The translations under genes and the position numbers were made by a program. From Sphingobium quisquiliarum P25 (lineage in GTDB: Bacteria; Pseudomonadota; Alphaproteobacteria; Sphingomonadales; Sphingomonadaceae), in NCBI RefSeq assembly GCF_000445065.1, contig NZ_ATHO01000037.1:1-63734 (forward strand): 63,734 bases of DNA, read 5' to 3'. Positions within the stretch are counted from its first letter, which is position 1. Every line of letters starts with the position of its first letter. Below, one piece after another: positions 20,461 to 28,452 of this stretch. Under the pieces are notes generated by a model that did no database searches, was not told the origin of the DNA, and saw only the letters and a list, made by a program, of their open reading frames with translations.

Positions 20461-20494
20461 GGCGGCGGTGCTCCTGCAAAGCGGGAGCGCCGCC
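20461..20494. terminator. Long hairpin after acsA
   Basis: GGCGGCG and GCTCC arms pair with GGAGC and GCCGCC around a short loop, giving a strong interrupted stem just after the acsA stop. There is no T-tract, so intrinsic termination is uncertain. The core GCTCCTGC-AAA-GCGGGAGC belongs to the same hairpin-repeat family as 10675-10698 and 21918-21938. Confidence 0.5.
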
Positions 20495-20537
20495 GAACTG
20501 TCGCGACGATTCCCCGCAATCTGAAGATCACCCAACC

Positions 20538-20607
20538 CGTCCGGGCTGAGCTTGCCGAAGCCTTCTTCCCTGAAGAAAGCCCCCGTTCGACAGGCTCAGA
20601 GCGGCGG
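20538..20607. repeat. Extragenic palindromic repeat (GCTGAGCTTGTCGAAG family)
   Basis: Two inverted arms of the common sphingomonad repeat are recognisable: CCGGGCTGAGCTTGCCGAAG and its inverted partner CGTTCGACAGGCTCAGAGCGG. They lie between convergent acsA and the ubiquinone hydroxylase gene. Similar copies occur at 28338-28432, 36721-36792, 43364-43460 and 47022-47094. Confidence 0.75.
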
Positions 20608-20662
20608 GAAAATCTGCACTATCCTTAGCGCGTTAAATCAACAATCCCGCCGCTCAAGCGGC

Positions 20663-21871
20663 CTAGACCATCTCGCCGGTCAGGAGACGCGGCAGCGCGC
20701 CTGATTCGCCCCGTGCTTCGGCCATGAAGCGGTTCTTGAGCAGAGAGGTGCGCTGCACCGCCGCCAGCCCGAACCGGCGTATTGCTGACGGAATCCGCCC
20801 CGGCACGTCGAACAGCCGGACCAGCCCGTCCATCGCGACGCTGACCGACAGCGTATCCATGCCGCGCCAGCGCTGATAACGGGTCAGCAGTTGCGCGTCG
20901 CCGGGGTCGAGACCAAGGCGCATGCCTTCCACCACCACCTGCGTCAGCGCCGCGACGTCGCGCAGGCCAAGGTTCAGGCCCTGCCCGGCAATGGGATGAA
21001 TCGCGTGCGCGCTGTCGCCGACCAGGGCAAGGCGCGTGTCCGTGATGCGGGCCGCATGGTGGAAACCCAGCGGATAGGAGGAACGCGGCCCCGCCAGTGC
21101 AATTTCACCCAGAAAGCCGCCGATCCGCTTTTGCGCTTCGGCCAGCCATGCGCGTTCGGACAGTTTCAGCATCGCGGGGGCCTGGTCCGTGGGCACCGTC
21201 CACACGACCGCCGATCGCGTGCCCGGCAGCATCGGCAGCAGCGCGAAGGGGCCGCCGGGATAGAAAATCTCATAGGCGGTGTTGGCGTGCGGCACCTCAT
21301 GATCGATGGCCGTCACCATCGCGGCATGCTTGTAGTTCCAGCGGGTCGTGCGGATGCCCGCCGCCTCGCGTGTCGGGCTGTTGCGGCCTTCGGCCCCGAC
21401 CAGCAGCGCGCCGCGGATCGTCTGACCGCTGGCAAGGGTCACGCTGACACCATCGGCATTGCGATCGACATGGGCGGCTTTGTCAGGCTGGAACCGGACC
21501 AGATTGCCGCACTGCTCCGCCGTCTGCGCCAGCGCGATGCGCAGGTCGCGATTGGGGAACATGATCCCCATCACCCCGTCATCCTCGTCAGGCGCGAAGT
21601 CGAGCGCGCCCGGCTCCAGCCCGTCGCTTACCCAGATGCGATCGATCGGGCACCCCTTCCCCTCCAGCCGCTCACCCACGCCAATGGCGGACAGCATGGC
21701 ATAGCTGGTGGAGGATATGGCCGAAACCCGCCCGTCGAAGCTTGCCGACGCGGTTTCCACCGGATCGGCAGGGTCGATCACGGCACAGCGCACGCCATGT
21801 CCTGACAAAGCGATGCCCAGGGTCAGCCCGACAAGGCCCCCGCCCAAGATGACGACGTCGAAGCGTTGCAT
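20663..21871 (-). CDS. FAD-dependent ubiquinone biosynthesis hydroxylase (UbiH/UbiF family)
   Basis: This 402-residue flavoprotein monooxygenase hydroxylates the aromatic ring of a ubiquinone precursor. The dinucleotide-binding GGGLVGLTLGIALSGHG lies at 10-26, a DGRVSAIS motif near 45, and the second FAD motif GDSAHAIHPIAGQGLNLG in the C-terminal third, all standard for the UbiH/UbiF/Coq6 family. Alphaproteobacteria use several paralogs with different ring positions (UbiH, UbiL, UbiM), and I cannot tell which position this one modifies. The gene stands alone, separated from the leftward ilvE gene by an 80-base gap containing a hairpin repeat. Confidence 0.9.
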   Translation of the reverse strand: MQRFDVVILGGGLVGLTLGIALSGHGVRCAVIDPADPVETASASFDGRVSAISSTSYAMLSAIGVGERLEGKGCPIDRIWVSDGLEPGALDFAPDEDDGVMGIMFPNRDLRIALAQTAEQCGNLVRFQPDKAAHVDRNADGVSVTLASGQTIRGALLVGAEGRNSPTREAAGIRTTRWNYKHAAMVTAIDHEVPHANTAYEIFYPGGPFALLPMLPGTRSAVVWTVPTDQAPAMLKLSERAWLAEAQKRIGGFLGEIALAGPRSSYPLGFHHAARITDTRLALVGDSAHAIHPIAGQGLNLGLRDVAALTQVVVEGMRLGLDPGDAQLLTRYQRWRGMDTLSVSVAMDGLVRLFDVPGRIPSAIRRFGLAAVQRTSLLKNRFMAEARGESGALPRLLTGEMV

Positions 21872-21917
21872 GGGCTTCTTCTAGGCGCTCGCGGGCCGAT
21901 TGGGAAGCGGCGACGGC

Positions 21918-21938
21918 GCTCCTGCGCAAGGCAGGAGC
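21918..21938. repeat. Short hairpin repeat (GCTCCTGC-GCAAG-GCAGGAGC)
   Basis: A near-perfect 8-bp stem with a small loop lies between the ubiH-type gene and ilvE, both on the minus strand. It belongs to the same family as the hairpins at 10675 and 20461. No T-tract is present. Confidence 0.65.
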
Positions 21939-21951
21939 ACATCAGGCCAGC

Positions 21952-23043
21952 TTACAGCTTGCGCACCCAGCCCGAAGGATCGGCCACGGTGCCGCGCTGA
22001 ATGCCGGTCAGTTCGGCGCGCAGCGCTTCGGTCACCAGCCCGCCTTCGCCGTTGCCGATGGTGAAGTCGCCCTCAACGCTCTTGACCGTACCGATCGCGG
22101 TCACGACCGCGGCCGTGCCGCAGGCGAAGGCCTCGCGCAGCTTGCCGCTGGCGGCGTCGGCGCGCCATTGTCCGAAGCTGTAGGGCTCCTCGCGCACCTC
22201 ATGCCCCTTGCTGCGGGCGAGCTTGATGATGCTGTCGCGGGTTATGCCGGGCAGGATCGTGCCGCCCAGCGGCGGCGTCACCAGCGATCCATCGTCCATC
22301 ACGAAGAAGACGTTCATGCCGCCCAGTTCCTCGACCCATTTATGTTCGGCAGCGTCGAGGAATACGACCTGATCGCAGCCATGCCTGCTGGCTTCGGCCT
22401 GAGCGACGAGGCTGGCGGCATAGTTGCCCCCGCATTTGGCCGCGCCGGTGCCACCCCGCGCCGCGCGCGTATAATGTTCGGACACCCAGAGCGTGACCGC
22501 TTTCTTGCCGCCCTTGAAATAGGCGCCCGCTGGGGAGGCGATGACGCAGAAAATATATTCCGCCGATGGCCGCACGCCCAGGAATGTCTCGCTGGCGAAC
22601 ATGAAGGGCCGCAGATAAAGGCTGCCTTCGCCACCGGGAATCCAGTCGGCATCGATCTTCACCAGCTCCTCGGCCGCCTCCAGGAAGATATCCTCCGGCA
22701 GCACCGGCATCGCCAGCCGTTCGGCCGATTCGGCGAAGCGGCGGGCATTTTCCTCCGGCCGGAACATGGCGATGCTGCCATCGGCCAGCCGGTAAGCCTT
22801 CATGCCTTCGAAGATTTCCTGCGCATAGTGCAGGACGGCGCAGGCCGGGTCCATCTGGAACGGTTCGCGCGGGCCGACGCTATGGCTGTGCCAGCCCTGC
22901 CCCTCGGTATAGCGGATCGTCACCATATGATCGGTGAACAGGCGGCCGAACCCAGGATCCTCCAGCAGTACCGCGCGCTGGTCAGCCGATACAGCCTTGC
23001 TGCTCGGATTGACGGTGAAGCGCGACTTCTGCTGGACGTCCAT
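21952..23043 (-). CDS. ilvE: Branched-chain amino acid aminotransferase
   Basis: This 363-residue fold-type IV PLP enzyme makes the last transamination for valine, leucine and isoleucine. The PLP lysine is K203 in AAKCGGNYAAS. The downstream ELGGMNVFFV and PPLGGTILPGITR motifs match the long (BCAT2-like) bacterial aminotransferases rather than the 300-residue E. coli type. The start at 23043 has a ribosome site (GGAGCAACC) in front. It is divergent from the threonine aldolase gene with 155 bases between. The protein is cytoplasmic and there is no ilv or leu cluster nearby. Confidence 0.95.
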   Translation of the reverse strand: MDVQQKSRFTVNPSSKAVSADQRAVLLEDPGFGRLFTDHMVTIRYTEGQGWHSHSVGPREPFQMDPACAVLHYAQEIFEGMKAYRLADGSIAMFRPEENARRFAESAERLAMPVLPEDIFLEAAEELVKIDADWIPGGEGSLYLRPFMFASETFLGVRPSAEYIFCVIASPAGAYFKGGKKAVTLWVSEHYTRAARGGTGAAKCGGNYAASLVAQAEASRHGCDQVVFLDAAEHKWVEELGGMNVFFVMDDGSLVTPPLGGTILPGITRDSIIKLARSKGHEVREEPYSFGQWRADAASGKLREAFACGTAAVVTAIGTVKSVEGDFTIGNGEGGLVTEALRAELTGIQRGTVADPSGWVRKL

Positions 23044-23198
23044 GTTGGTTGCTCCTTGGAATAGCGGCCGCCTATGTCACAAACGGCGCGCTGAAACAAT
23101 GGGTCATTAATACTGACCCATTTGTTGCGGCATCGAAAGGTCCGGTCGGCACATGCTGGCATCTTGGCGCGATCCGGTCTGCCCTCTATTCCCCGCCC

Positions 23199-24212
23199 AT
23201 GCACTTTTTTTCCGACAATGCGACACCTGTCTGCCCTAGGGTGATGGCGGCGATCGCAGCCGCCGATCAAGCGGATCATGGCTATGATGGCGATGCATGG
23301 ACGGCGAAGCTGGATGCCGCCTTTTCCGCCCTGTTCGATGCGCCGGTGAAGGCGTTGTGGATCACCACCGGCACCGCCGCCAACAGCATCGCGCTGGCGT
23401 GCCTGTGCCCGCCCTTTGGCGGGGTGATATGCCATGAGGAAGCGCATGTCGTGGTGGACGAATGCGGCGCGCCCGGCTTCTACACCCATGGCGCGACGCT
23501 GATGACGCTGCCGGGCACGGGCGCGAAATTGCAGGTGGAAGCGGTCAGGGACCGGCTGGCCCTTATCCGCCCGGACGTGCATCAGGTCCCCGCCCGCGCG
23601 ATCAGCATCACGCAGGCGACCGAATATGGCCTTGTCTATACGCCCGATGAGGTCGCTGCGCTGGGGGCTCTGGCCCACGATCACGGGCTGGGGCTGCACA
23701 TGGATGGGGCCCGCTTCGCCAATGCGGTGGCGTCAATTGGCTGTCACCCCGCCGACCTGACCTGGCGGGCGGGCGTCGACATTTTGTCGTTCGGCAGCGT
23801 CAAGAATGGCGGCATGGTGGGAGAAGCCTTGATCTTCTTCGGCCCGGAAGCGGCGGCGCGCGCGGCGGAGGCGGAGCGCTGGCGCAAGCGGGGCGGGCAT
23901 CTGCTGTCCAAGGGCCGCTATCTCGCCGCCCAGTTGCTCGCCATGGTCGAAGACGGGCTGTGGCTGGCCAACGCCCGCGCCGCCAACGCCGCCGCCCAGG
24001 CCCTTGGCGGGGCCGCGGCGGGCCGGTTGATGCACCCGGTCGAGGCCAATGAACTGTTCATCCGCCTCACCCCTGCGGAGGCCGCGACGCTGCGCGCCCA
24101 GGGATTCGACTTCCACGATTGGGGCGAAGGCGCGGCGCGGCTCGTCACCAACTGGTCGCAGGACAGCGCCAGCGTGCAGCCCATGGCCGATGCGCTAAGG
24201 GCGCTGGGATGA
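23199..24212 (+). CDS. Low-specificity threonine aldolase (PLP-dependent beta-hydroxy amino acid aldolase)
   Basis: This 337-residue PLP enzyme cleaves threonine-type beta-hydroxy amino acids to glycine and an aldehyde. The active-site lysine is K202 in SFGSVKNGG, with conserved HMDGARFANA just before it. The start is ATG 23199, which begins MHFFSDN as expected. The frame upstream to 23049 is non-coding. The stop overlaps the start of an EamA exporter gene (ATGA), so the two are translated together. The related phenylserine-aldolase branch shares the KNGG motif, so the true substrate could be a different beta-hydroxy amino acid. Confidence 0.9.
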   Translation: MHFFSDNATPVCPRVMAAIAAADQADHGYDGDAWTAKLDAAFSALFDAPVKALWITTGTAANSIALACLCPPFGGVICHEEAHVVVDECGAPGFYTHGATLMTLPGTGAKLQVEAVRDRLALIRPDVHQVPARAISITQATEYGLVYTPDEVAALGALAHDHGLGLHMDGARFANAVASIGCHPADLTWRAGVDILSFGSVKNGGMVGEALIFFGPEAAARAAEAERWRKRGGHLLSKGRYLAAQLLAMVEDGLWLANARAANAAAQALGGAAAGRLMHPVEANELFIRLTPAEAATLRAQGFDFHDWGEGAARLVTNWSQDSASVQPMADALRALG

Positions 24213-25108
24213 TGGAAGGCAGCGCGAATCGCGGCATCGTCATCCCCTTCCTGCTGGTGGTGCTGATCTGGAGCTCGACCTGGATCGTGATCCGCGACCA
24301 GTTGGCCGCCGTTCCGCCCAGCTGGTCGGTCTGCTACCGCTTCCTTCTGGGCGGGATCGGCATGGCGCTGTTCGCCCGGATGCGGCGCGTGCCGCTGGCG
24401 CTGCCATGGCCGGGCGTCGCTTTCGCGGCCTTGCTGGGGCTGGCGCAGTTCGTGCTCAACTTCAACTTCGTCTACCGGGCCGAACATTATCTTACCTCCG
24501 GCGTCGTCGCGACCGTCTATGCCCTGCTGCTGATCCCCAACAGCATCCTCGCCTGGATCGCCTTTCGCCAGCCGGTCAGCCGGTCCTTCATCCTTGGATC
24601 GCTGATCGCGATCGCCGGGATCGCCATGCTGCTGCTGCGCGAATATCGCGCCGCGCCCGTGTCAGCCGACGCGGTGCTGCTGGGTATCGGCCTGAGCGCT
24701 GCGGGGCTGTTCAGCGCCTCGGCCGCGAATGTCATGCAGGGCATGGACATCGCCCGCCGCCTTCCGATGGTGGCGGTGCTGACATGGGCCATGCTGACCG
24801 GCAGCGCGGTCGACGCGCTTTATGCATGGATCACGGTCGGCCCGCCGGTGATGGAGTGGCGCGCCGGTTATCTGTTCGGCATCGCCTGGCTGGGGATTGC
24901 GGGATCGGTCGTCACCTTCCCGCTCTATTTCCAGCTGATCCAGCGCATGGGGGCAGGCAGGGCGGCTTATACCAGCGTGCTGATACCCGTGATCGCCATG
25001 CTCATTTCCACCGTGACGGAAGGCTATCGCTGGACGCCGCTCAGCATGGCGGGCGGGCTGCTGGCGGTCGCCGGCATGGCGATCGCGCTGCGGTCGAAGG
25101 CCGGTTGA
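24209..25108 (+). CDS. DMT superfamily (EamA) transporter
   Basis: This 299-residue protein has about ten hydrophobic segments in two EamA repeats, starting near residues 10 and 150. An N-terminal LIWSSTWIVIRDQ motif is typical of the family. It begins at ATG 24209, overlapping the aldolase stop by four bases. EamA proteins usually export amino acids or other small metabolites. The tight coupling to the aldolase suggests handling of a related amino acid, but this is inference. The longer frame upstream overlaps the aldolase and is not used. Confidence 0.88.
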   Translation: MMEGSANRGIVIPFLLVVLIWSSTWIVIRDQLAAVPPSWSVCYRFLLGGIGMALFARMRRVPLALPWPGVAFAALLGLAQFVLNFNFVYRAEHYLTSGVVATVYALLLIPNSILAWIAFRQPVSRSFILGSLIAIAGIAMLLLREYRAAPVSADAVLLGIGLSAAGLFSASAANVMQGMDIARRLPMVAVLTWAMLTGSAVDALYAWITVGPPVMEWRAGYLFGIAWLGIAGSVVTFPLYFQLIQRMGAGRAAYTSVLIPVIAMLISTVTEGYRWTPLSMAGGLLAVAGMAIALRSKAG

Positions 25109-25110
25109 GC

Positions 25111-25287
25111 TTAGTCGAGCCGCGTCGGTCCAGCCAGGCCCATGCCCGGTTCGTACAGCCGCTTGGCCACGTTCACCCTGGCGATCAGGCTGGATAGCGG
25201 TTCGGGCGCGCCAGCGGGGCGGCCGGGCGCGGCCATGCTGTTCATGCGATGGCTGACGGCGGCGAAAACATGCTCGATGCGATCCAT
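25111..25287 (-). CDS. Small hypothetical protein, 58 residues
   Basis: This short ORF starts at ATG 25287 and ends TAA 25111, two bases from the end of the transporter gene on the other strand. A GGGGACC site lies about 5 bases in front of the start. The protein (beginning MDRIEHVFAAVSHR, ending GMGLAGPTRLD) is mixed in composition with a helical N-terminus. I do not recognise it. The ribosome site, the good fit to the gap and reasonable codon use make it plausible, but it is not certain to be expressed. Confidence 0.45.
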   Translation of the reverse strand: MDRIEHVFAAVSHRMNSMAAPGRPAGAPEPLSSLIARVNVAKRLYEPGMGLAGPTRLD

Positions 25288-25374
25288 GGCGGTCCCCGTG
25301 AACTGATGGGACCATCCATGGCGGCTGTTGGTTAACGAGACGTAAGCGATAGGGCGGCTTTGCGCCGAACCGGT

Positions 25375-26184
25375 CTACCCGCTCTCGGCAAGGCAAGCGG
25401 CCAGTCCTTCGCGGTAGGTCGGATAGCGCGGCGACCAGCCCAGCAGCCGCTTGGCGCGGCCGTTCGCGACTCGCCGGTTTTCGGCGTAGAAGGACCGCGC
25501 CATGGAGGAAAGCCGCGCCTCTTCCAGCGTCTGGAGCGGCGGCAGGGGCTGGTTGAGCAGGCCGCAGGCGGCCTCCACCAGCCGGTTTTGCGCACAGGGC
25601 AGGTCATCGGCCAGATTGTAGATGCCCGGTGGCCCGCTGAAGGACGCGATAATGCCGGTGACGATGTCGTCGACATGGATGCGGCTGAATATCTGGCCGG
25701 GAAGGTCGACGCGATGCGCCTTGCCCTCTCGCACGCGATCGATCGCTGACCGGCGGGGACCATAGATGCCGGGCAGGCGGAAGCAGCGCAGATCGGCGCG
25801 AAGCCCGCGCCAGTCCCTGTCCGCTTTCACCCGCGCGGCGCGCCGGTCCGATCCGGTCGGGCTGGCCTCATCGACCCACGCCCCTGCCGCATCGCCATAG
25901 ACTCCGGTGGAGGAAAGATAGCCGCTCCAGATGGCTGGCGCGGCGGCGATGGCATCTGCGTAGCGGGTGAGAACCGGATCGCCTTCCCCCTCCGGCGGGA
26001 CGGAAGACAGGATGTGCGTCGCCCGCGCGATGCTGGCGCGCACGGCGCTTTCGTCGTGGAAAGCAAGGGCATCGTCATCGGCGGCCCGGCGGACGCCGGT
26101 GACCTGCCATGCCTCGCCACGCAGGCGCGCGGCCATGCGGGACGCGGTATAACCCATGCCGAGGATGAGCAGATGCGGCATCAT
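25375..26184 (-). CDS. NAD-dependent epimerase/dehydratase-like SDR protein
   Basis: This 269-residue protein belongs to the extended short-chain dehydrogenase family. A modified nucleotide-binding loop LILGMGYTASRMA opens the protein and SSTGVYGD and RLPGIYGP follow, as in the YeeZ-like group of NAD-dependent epimerases. The usual YxxxK catalytic pair is not obvious, so activity is uncertain. It lies 35 bases downstream of sufA on the same strand and may be the last gene of the SUF operon or a separate unit. Its substrate is unknown. Confidence 0.8.
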   Translation of the reverse strand: MMPHLLILGMGYTASRMAARLRGEAWQVTGVRRAADDDALAFHDESAVRASIARATHILSSVPPEGEGDPVLTRYADAIAAAPAIWSGYLSSTGVYGDAAGAWVDEASPTGSDRRAARVKADRDWRGLRADLRCFRLPGIYGPRRSAIDRVREGKAHRVDLPGQIFSRIHVDDIVTGIIASFSGPPGIYNLADDLPCAQNRLVEAACGLLNQPLPPLQTLEEARLSSMARSFYAENRRVANGRAKRLLGWSPRYPTYREGLAACLAESG

Positions 26185-26219
26185 TCCTCCCCCTCCCGCG
26201 CAGGCAGCAACGCTGTGGT

Positions 26220-26582
26220 TCAGACGGTAAAGCTCTCGCCGCAGCCGCAGCTTCCCTTGGCATTGGGATTGTTGAAGACGAAACCGGCGGTGAAGTCGTC
26301 CTCTACCCAGTCCATCGTCGATCCAACCAGATACAGCACCGAAGCGCCATCGATGTAGAAGGTGCCGCCGGGCGTTTCGATCTTCTCGTCGAACCGGGCT
26401 TCCTCCGTCACATAATCGACGGAGTAAGCGAGGCCCGAACAGCCCCGGCGCGGCGTCGACAGCTTGACGCCGATCGTGCCTTCGGGCGCCTGGGCCATCA
26501 GGTCCGCGATGCGTTGCTCCGCCGCTGGCGTCAGGATGACGGCGGCAGGGCGGGCGCGGGTCTTGGTCGTCGTTTCGGTCAT
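26220..26582 (-). CDS. sufA: Fe-S cluster carrier SufA/IscA family
   Basis: This A-type carrier holds and delivers Fe-S clusters to target proteins. The 120-residue protein has the three conserved cysteines: C48 in RRGCSGLAYS and the pair C112 and C114 in GSCGCGESF. The start is the ATG at 26582, preceded by GAGAGGAG; the frame extends to a TTG just upstream, which I do not use. It is the seventh suf gene after sufR, sufB, sufC, sufD, sufS and sufT. A hairpin repeat separates it from sufT by about 100 bases. It could equally be named IscA or ErpA, and its place in the operon supports sufA. Confidence 0.92.
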   Translation of the reverse strand: MTETTTKTRARPAAVILTPAAEQRIADLMAQAPEGTIGVKLSTPRRGCSGLAYSVDYVTEEARFDEKIETPGGTFYIDGASVLYLVGSTMDWVEDDFTAGFVFNNPNAKGSCGCGESFTV

Positions 26583-26661
26583 TCTCAACTCCTCTCCCCT
26601 CCCGCTGGCGGAAGGGGCCGGGGGAGGGCCTGTCAGGAACGCCGCCTTACAGGCCCCTGAA

Positions 26662-26681
26662 CCCTCCCTTGAAAGGGAGGG
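26662..26681. repeat. Hairpin CCCTCCC-TTGAAA-GGGAGGG
   Basis: A perfect 7-bp stem with a 6-base loop lies 3 bases outside the sufT stop, between sufT and sufA. A second GGGG/CCCC-rich stretch precedes sufA at about 26591-26635. With no T-tract, it may protect or reduce the mRNA between the two genes rather than end it. Confidence 0.6.
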
Positions 26682-26684
26682 GAA

Positions 26685-27149
26685 TTATAGCATCCCCAAT
26701 TCCAGCTTCGCCTCGTCCGACATCTTTTGCGGGTCCCATGGCGGGTCCCAGACGAGGTTCACCTGCGCATCGCCCACGCCCGGCACGGCGCCGACGCGCA
26801 GTTCCACCTCGCCCGGCATGGATTCCGCGACGGGGCAATGCGGCGTCGTCAGCGTCATCGTCACGACGGCATGACCGTCTTCCGTCACATCAACGCCGTA
26901 GACGAGTCCCAGGTCGTAGATGTTCACCGGAATCTCAGGATCATAGATTTCCTTGAGCGCATCGATGATCGCGTCATAAAGATTGCCGCCCGGCTCGCCC
27001 GCAGGAACTTCGGCCGGTTTCTGCGCCAGAAAGCCGTCGAGATAGTCGCGCTGGCGCGGCGCCTCTTCGACGCGCGACTTGGGCGGGGTTTCCACCGTGT
27101 CGACCTCTTCCACCAAAATCTTCCGCTCGCCGGAGTTCGTCTCAGTCAT
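26685..27149 (-). CDS. sufT: SUF system protein SufT (MIP18/DUF59 family)
   Basis: This 154-residue protein has a flexible charged N-terminus (1-50) followed by the DUF59/MIP18 core, recognised from LKEIYDPEIPVNIYDLGLVY and the cysteine-containing TTPHCPVA. SufT proteins help mature Fe-S enzymes and are usually encoded in SUF operons, as here. Its start overlaps the sufS stop by 8 bases, so the two are coupled. It has no catalytic role that I know of and probably acts as an accessory carrier. Confidence 0.92.
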   Translation of the reverse strand: MTETNSGERKILVEEVDTVETPPKSRVEEAPRQRDYLDGFLAQKPAEVPAGEPGGNLYDAIIDALKEIYDPEIPVNIYDLGLVYGVDVTEDGHAVVTMTLTTPHCPVAESMPGEVELRVGAVPGVGDAQVNLVWDPPWDPQKMSDEAKLELGML

Positions 27150-28452
27150 TGGCGAAGATCTTCCTTACCCGTTCTATGCCCTTGACCAGCGCATCCACAT
27201 CGCTGTCGTCGCTGTAGATGCCAAAGCTGGCCCGCGCGGTCGCCTCCACGCCCAGATGGCGCATCAGCGGCTGCGCGCAATGATGCCCCGCCCGGATGGC
27301 GACGCCCGTTTCGTCCAATATGGTGCCGACATCGTGCGGATGCACCCCCTCCACTTCGAAGGAGAGGATGCCCGCGCTGTCCTCCGGGCCGAAGACGCGC
27401 ACGCTGTTGATGCCTTCCAGCGCCGCACGGGCCTTGCCGACCAGCGTGCATTCATGGGCGTGGATCGCCTCCAGACCGATCGCCTGCACATAGTCGATCG
27501 CCGCCGACAGGCCGACCACGCCGGTGATATGCGGCGTCCCCGCCTCGAACCGGGTGGGCGCCGGGGCATAGGTCGTCTTCTCGAACGTCACCTTGTCGAT
27601 CATCGATCCGCCGCCCTGATAAGGGGGCATGGCGTCGAGCAATGGCTTGCGCCCCCACAGCACGCCGATGCCCGTCGGGCCATAGAGCTTGTGCGCGGAA
27701 AAGACGTAGAAATCGCAGTCCAGCGCCTGCACATCGACACTCAGGCGCGGCACGGCCTGGCACCCGTCGATCAATATCTTCGCCCCGGCGCCGTGCGCGA
27801 TGTCAGCAGCGCGGCGGACGTCGAGGACGCTGCCCAGCACGTTCGACACATGGGCCAGCGCCACCATCTTGTGGGCGGGCGTGATCATGGCCTGCATCGC
27901 GTCCAGGTCGATCTTGCCGTCCGCCGTCAGCGGCACGACATCGATCTGCGCGCCAACCTGCTCCGCCACGATCTGCCAGGGAACGATGTTGCTGTGATGC
28001 TCCAGCATGGACAGCAGGATGCGATCCCCGCTCTTGAGTTGTGTCGCCGCCCAGCTATGCGCCACGAGGTTGATGCCCTCGGTCGCGCCGCGGACATAGA
28101 CGATTTCACTGTCCGACTGCGCGTTGATGAAGCCCGCCACCTTCCGCCGCGCGGCTTCATAGGCGAGCGTCATGTTGGCGGAGCGTTCATAAACGCCGCG
28201 ATGCACCGTCGCATAGTCCGGCCCATAGGCGCGGGCGATGGCTTCGATGACGGCGCTCGGCTTCTGCGCGGTGGCGGCGCTGTCGAGATAATGCCAGTTG
28301 CCGACGCCGGGGAAGTCCTGGCGCAAACTCAGAACATCGTTCGTCCTGAGCTTGTCGAAGGGCCCACCCGCGTTTGCCGAAGGCGCTTCGCCACGCTCAG
28401 CGGCGGGCTTCGATAGGCTCAGGCCGAACGGCGGCTTGGTGTCTTCGCTCAT
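27142..28452 (-). CDS. sufS: Cysteine desulfurase SufS (with palindromic repeat inserted in its N-terminus)
   Basis: SufS removes sulfur from cysteine with a PLP cofactor to feed Fe-S assembly. In this 436-residue protein the PLP lysine is K255 (SAHKLYGPTGIG) and the persulfide cysteine is C392 (AGHHCAQP). The start is ATG 28452, overlapping the sufD stop (ATGA). The oddity is residues 7-39: they are the translation of a sphingomonad palindromic repeat (reading as FGLSLSKP, then PFDKLRTN). The normal SufS sequence begins just after it with DVLSLRQDFPG. The extra segment lies before the catalytic fold, so activity is probably kept. SufE, the sulfur-accepting partner, is encoded about 9 kb away. 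Confidence 0.95.
   Translation of the reverse strand: MSEDTKPPFGLSLSKPAAERGEAPSANAGGPFDKLRTNDVLSLRQDFPGVGNWHYLDSAATAQKPSAVIEAIARAYGPDYATVHRGVYERSANMTLAYEAARRKVAGFINAQSDSEIVYVRGATEGINLVAHSWAATQLKSGDRILLSMLEHHSNIVPWQIVAEQVGAQIDVVPLTADGKIDLDAMQAMITPAHKMVALAHVSNVLGSVLDVRRAADIAHGAGAKILIDGCQAVPRLSVDVQALDCDFYVFSAHKLYGPTGIGVLWGRKPLLDAMPPYQGGGSMIDKVTFEKTTYAPAPTRFEAGTPHITGVVGLSAAIDYVQAIGLEAIHAHECTLVGKARAALEGINSVRVFGPEDSAGILSFEVEGVHPHDVGTILDETGVAIRAGHHCAQPLMRHLGVEATARASFGIYSDDSDVDALVKGIERVRKIFAND
28338..28432. repeat. Extragenic palindromic repeat lying inside the sufS coding region
   Basis: The CGTTCGTCCTGAGCTTGTCGAAG arm and its inverted partner CTTCGATAGGCTCAGGCCGAACGG are separated by about 50 bases. 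It is the same family as the copies at 20538, 36721, 43364 and 47022, but here both arms are open in the sufS frame and code for residues 7-39. Confidence 0.85.

Noticed and set aside
18467..20479. 670-residue open frame opposite acsA
   Set aside because: AcsA is intact on the + strand; the mirror product is His/Arg-rich without motifs.
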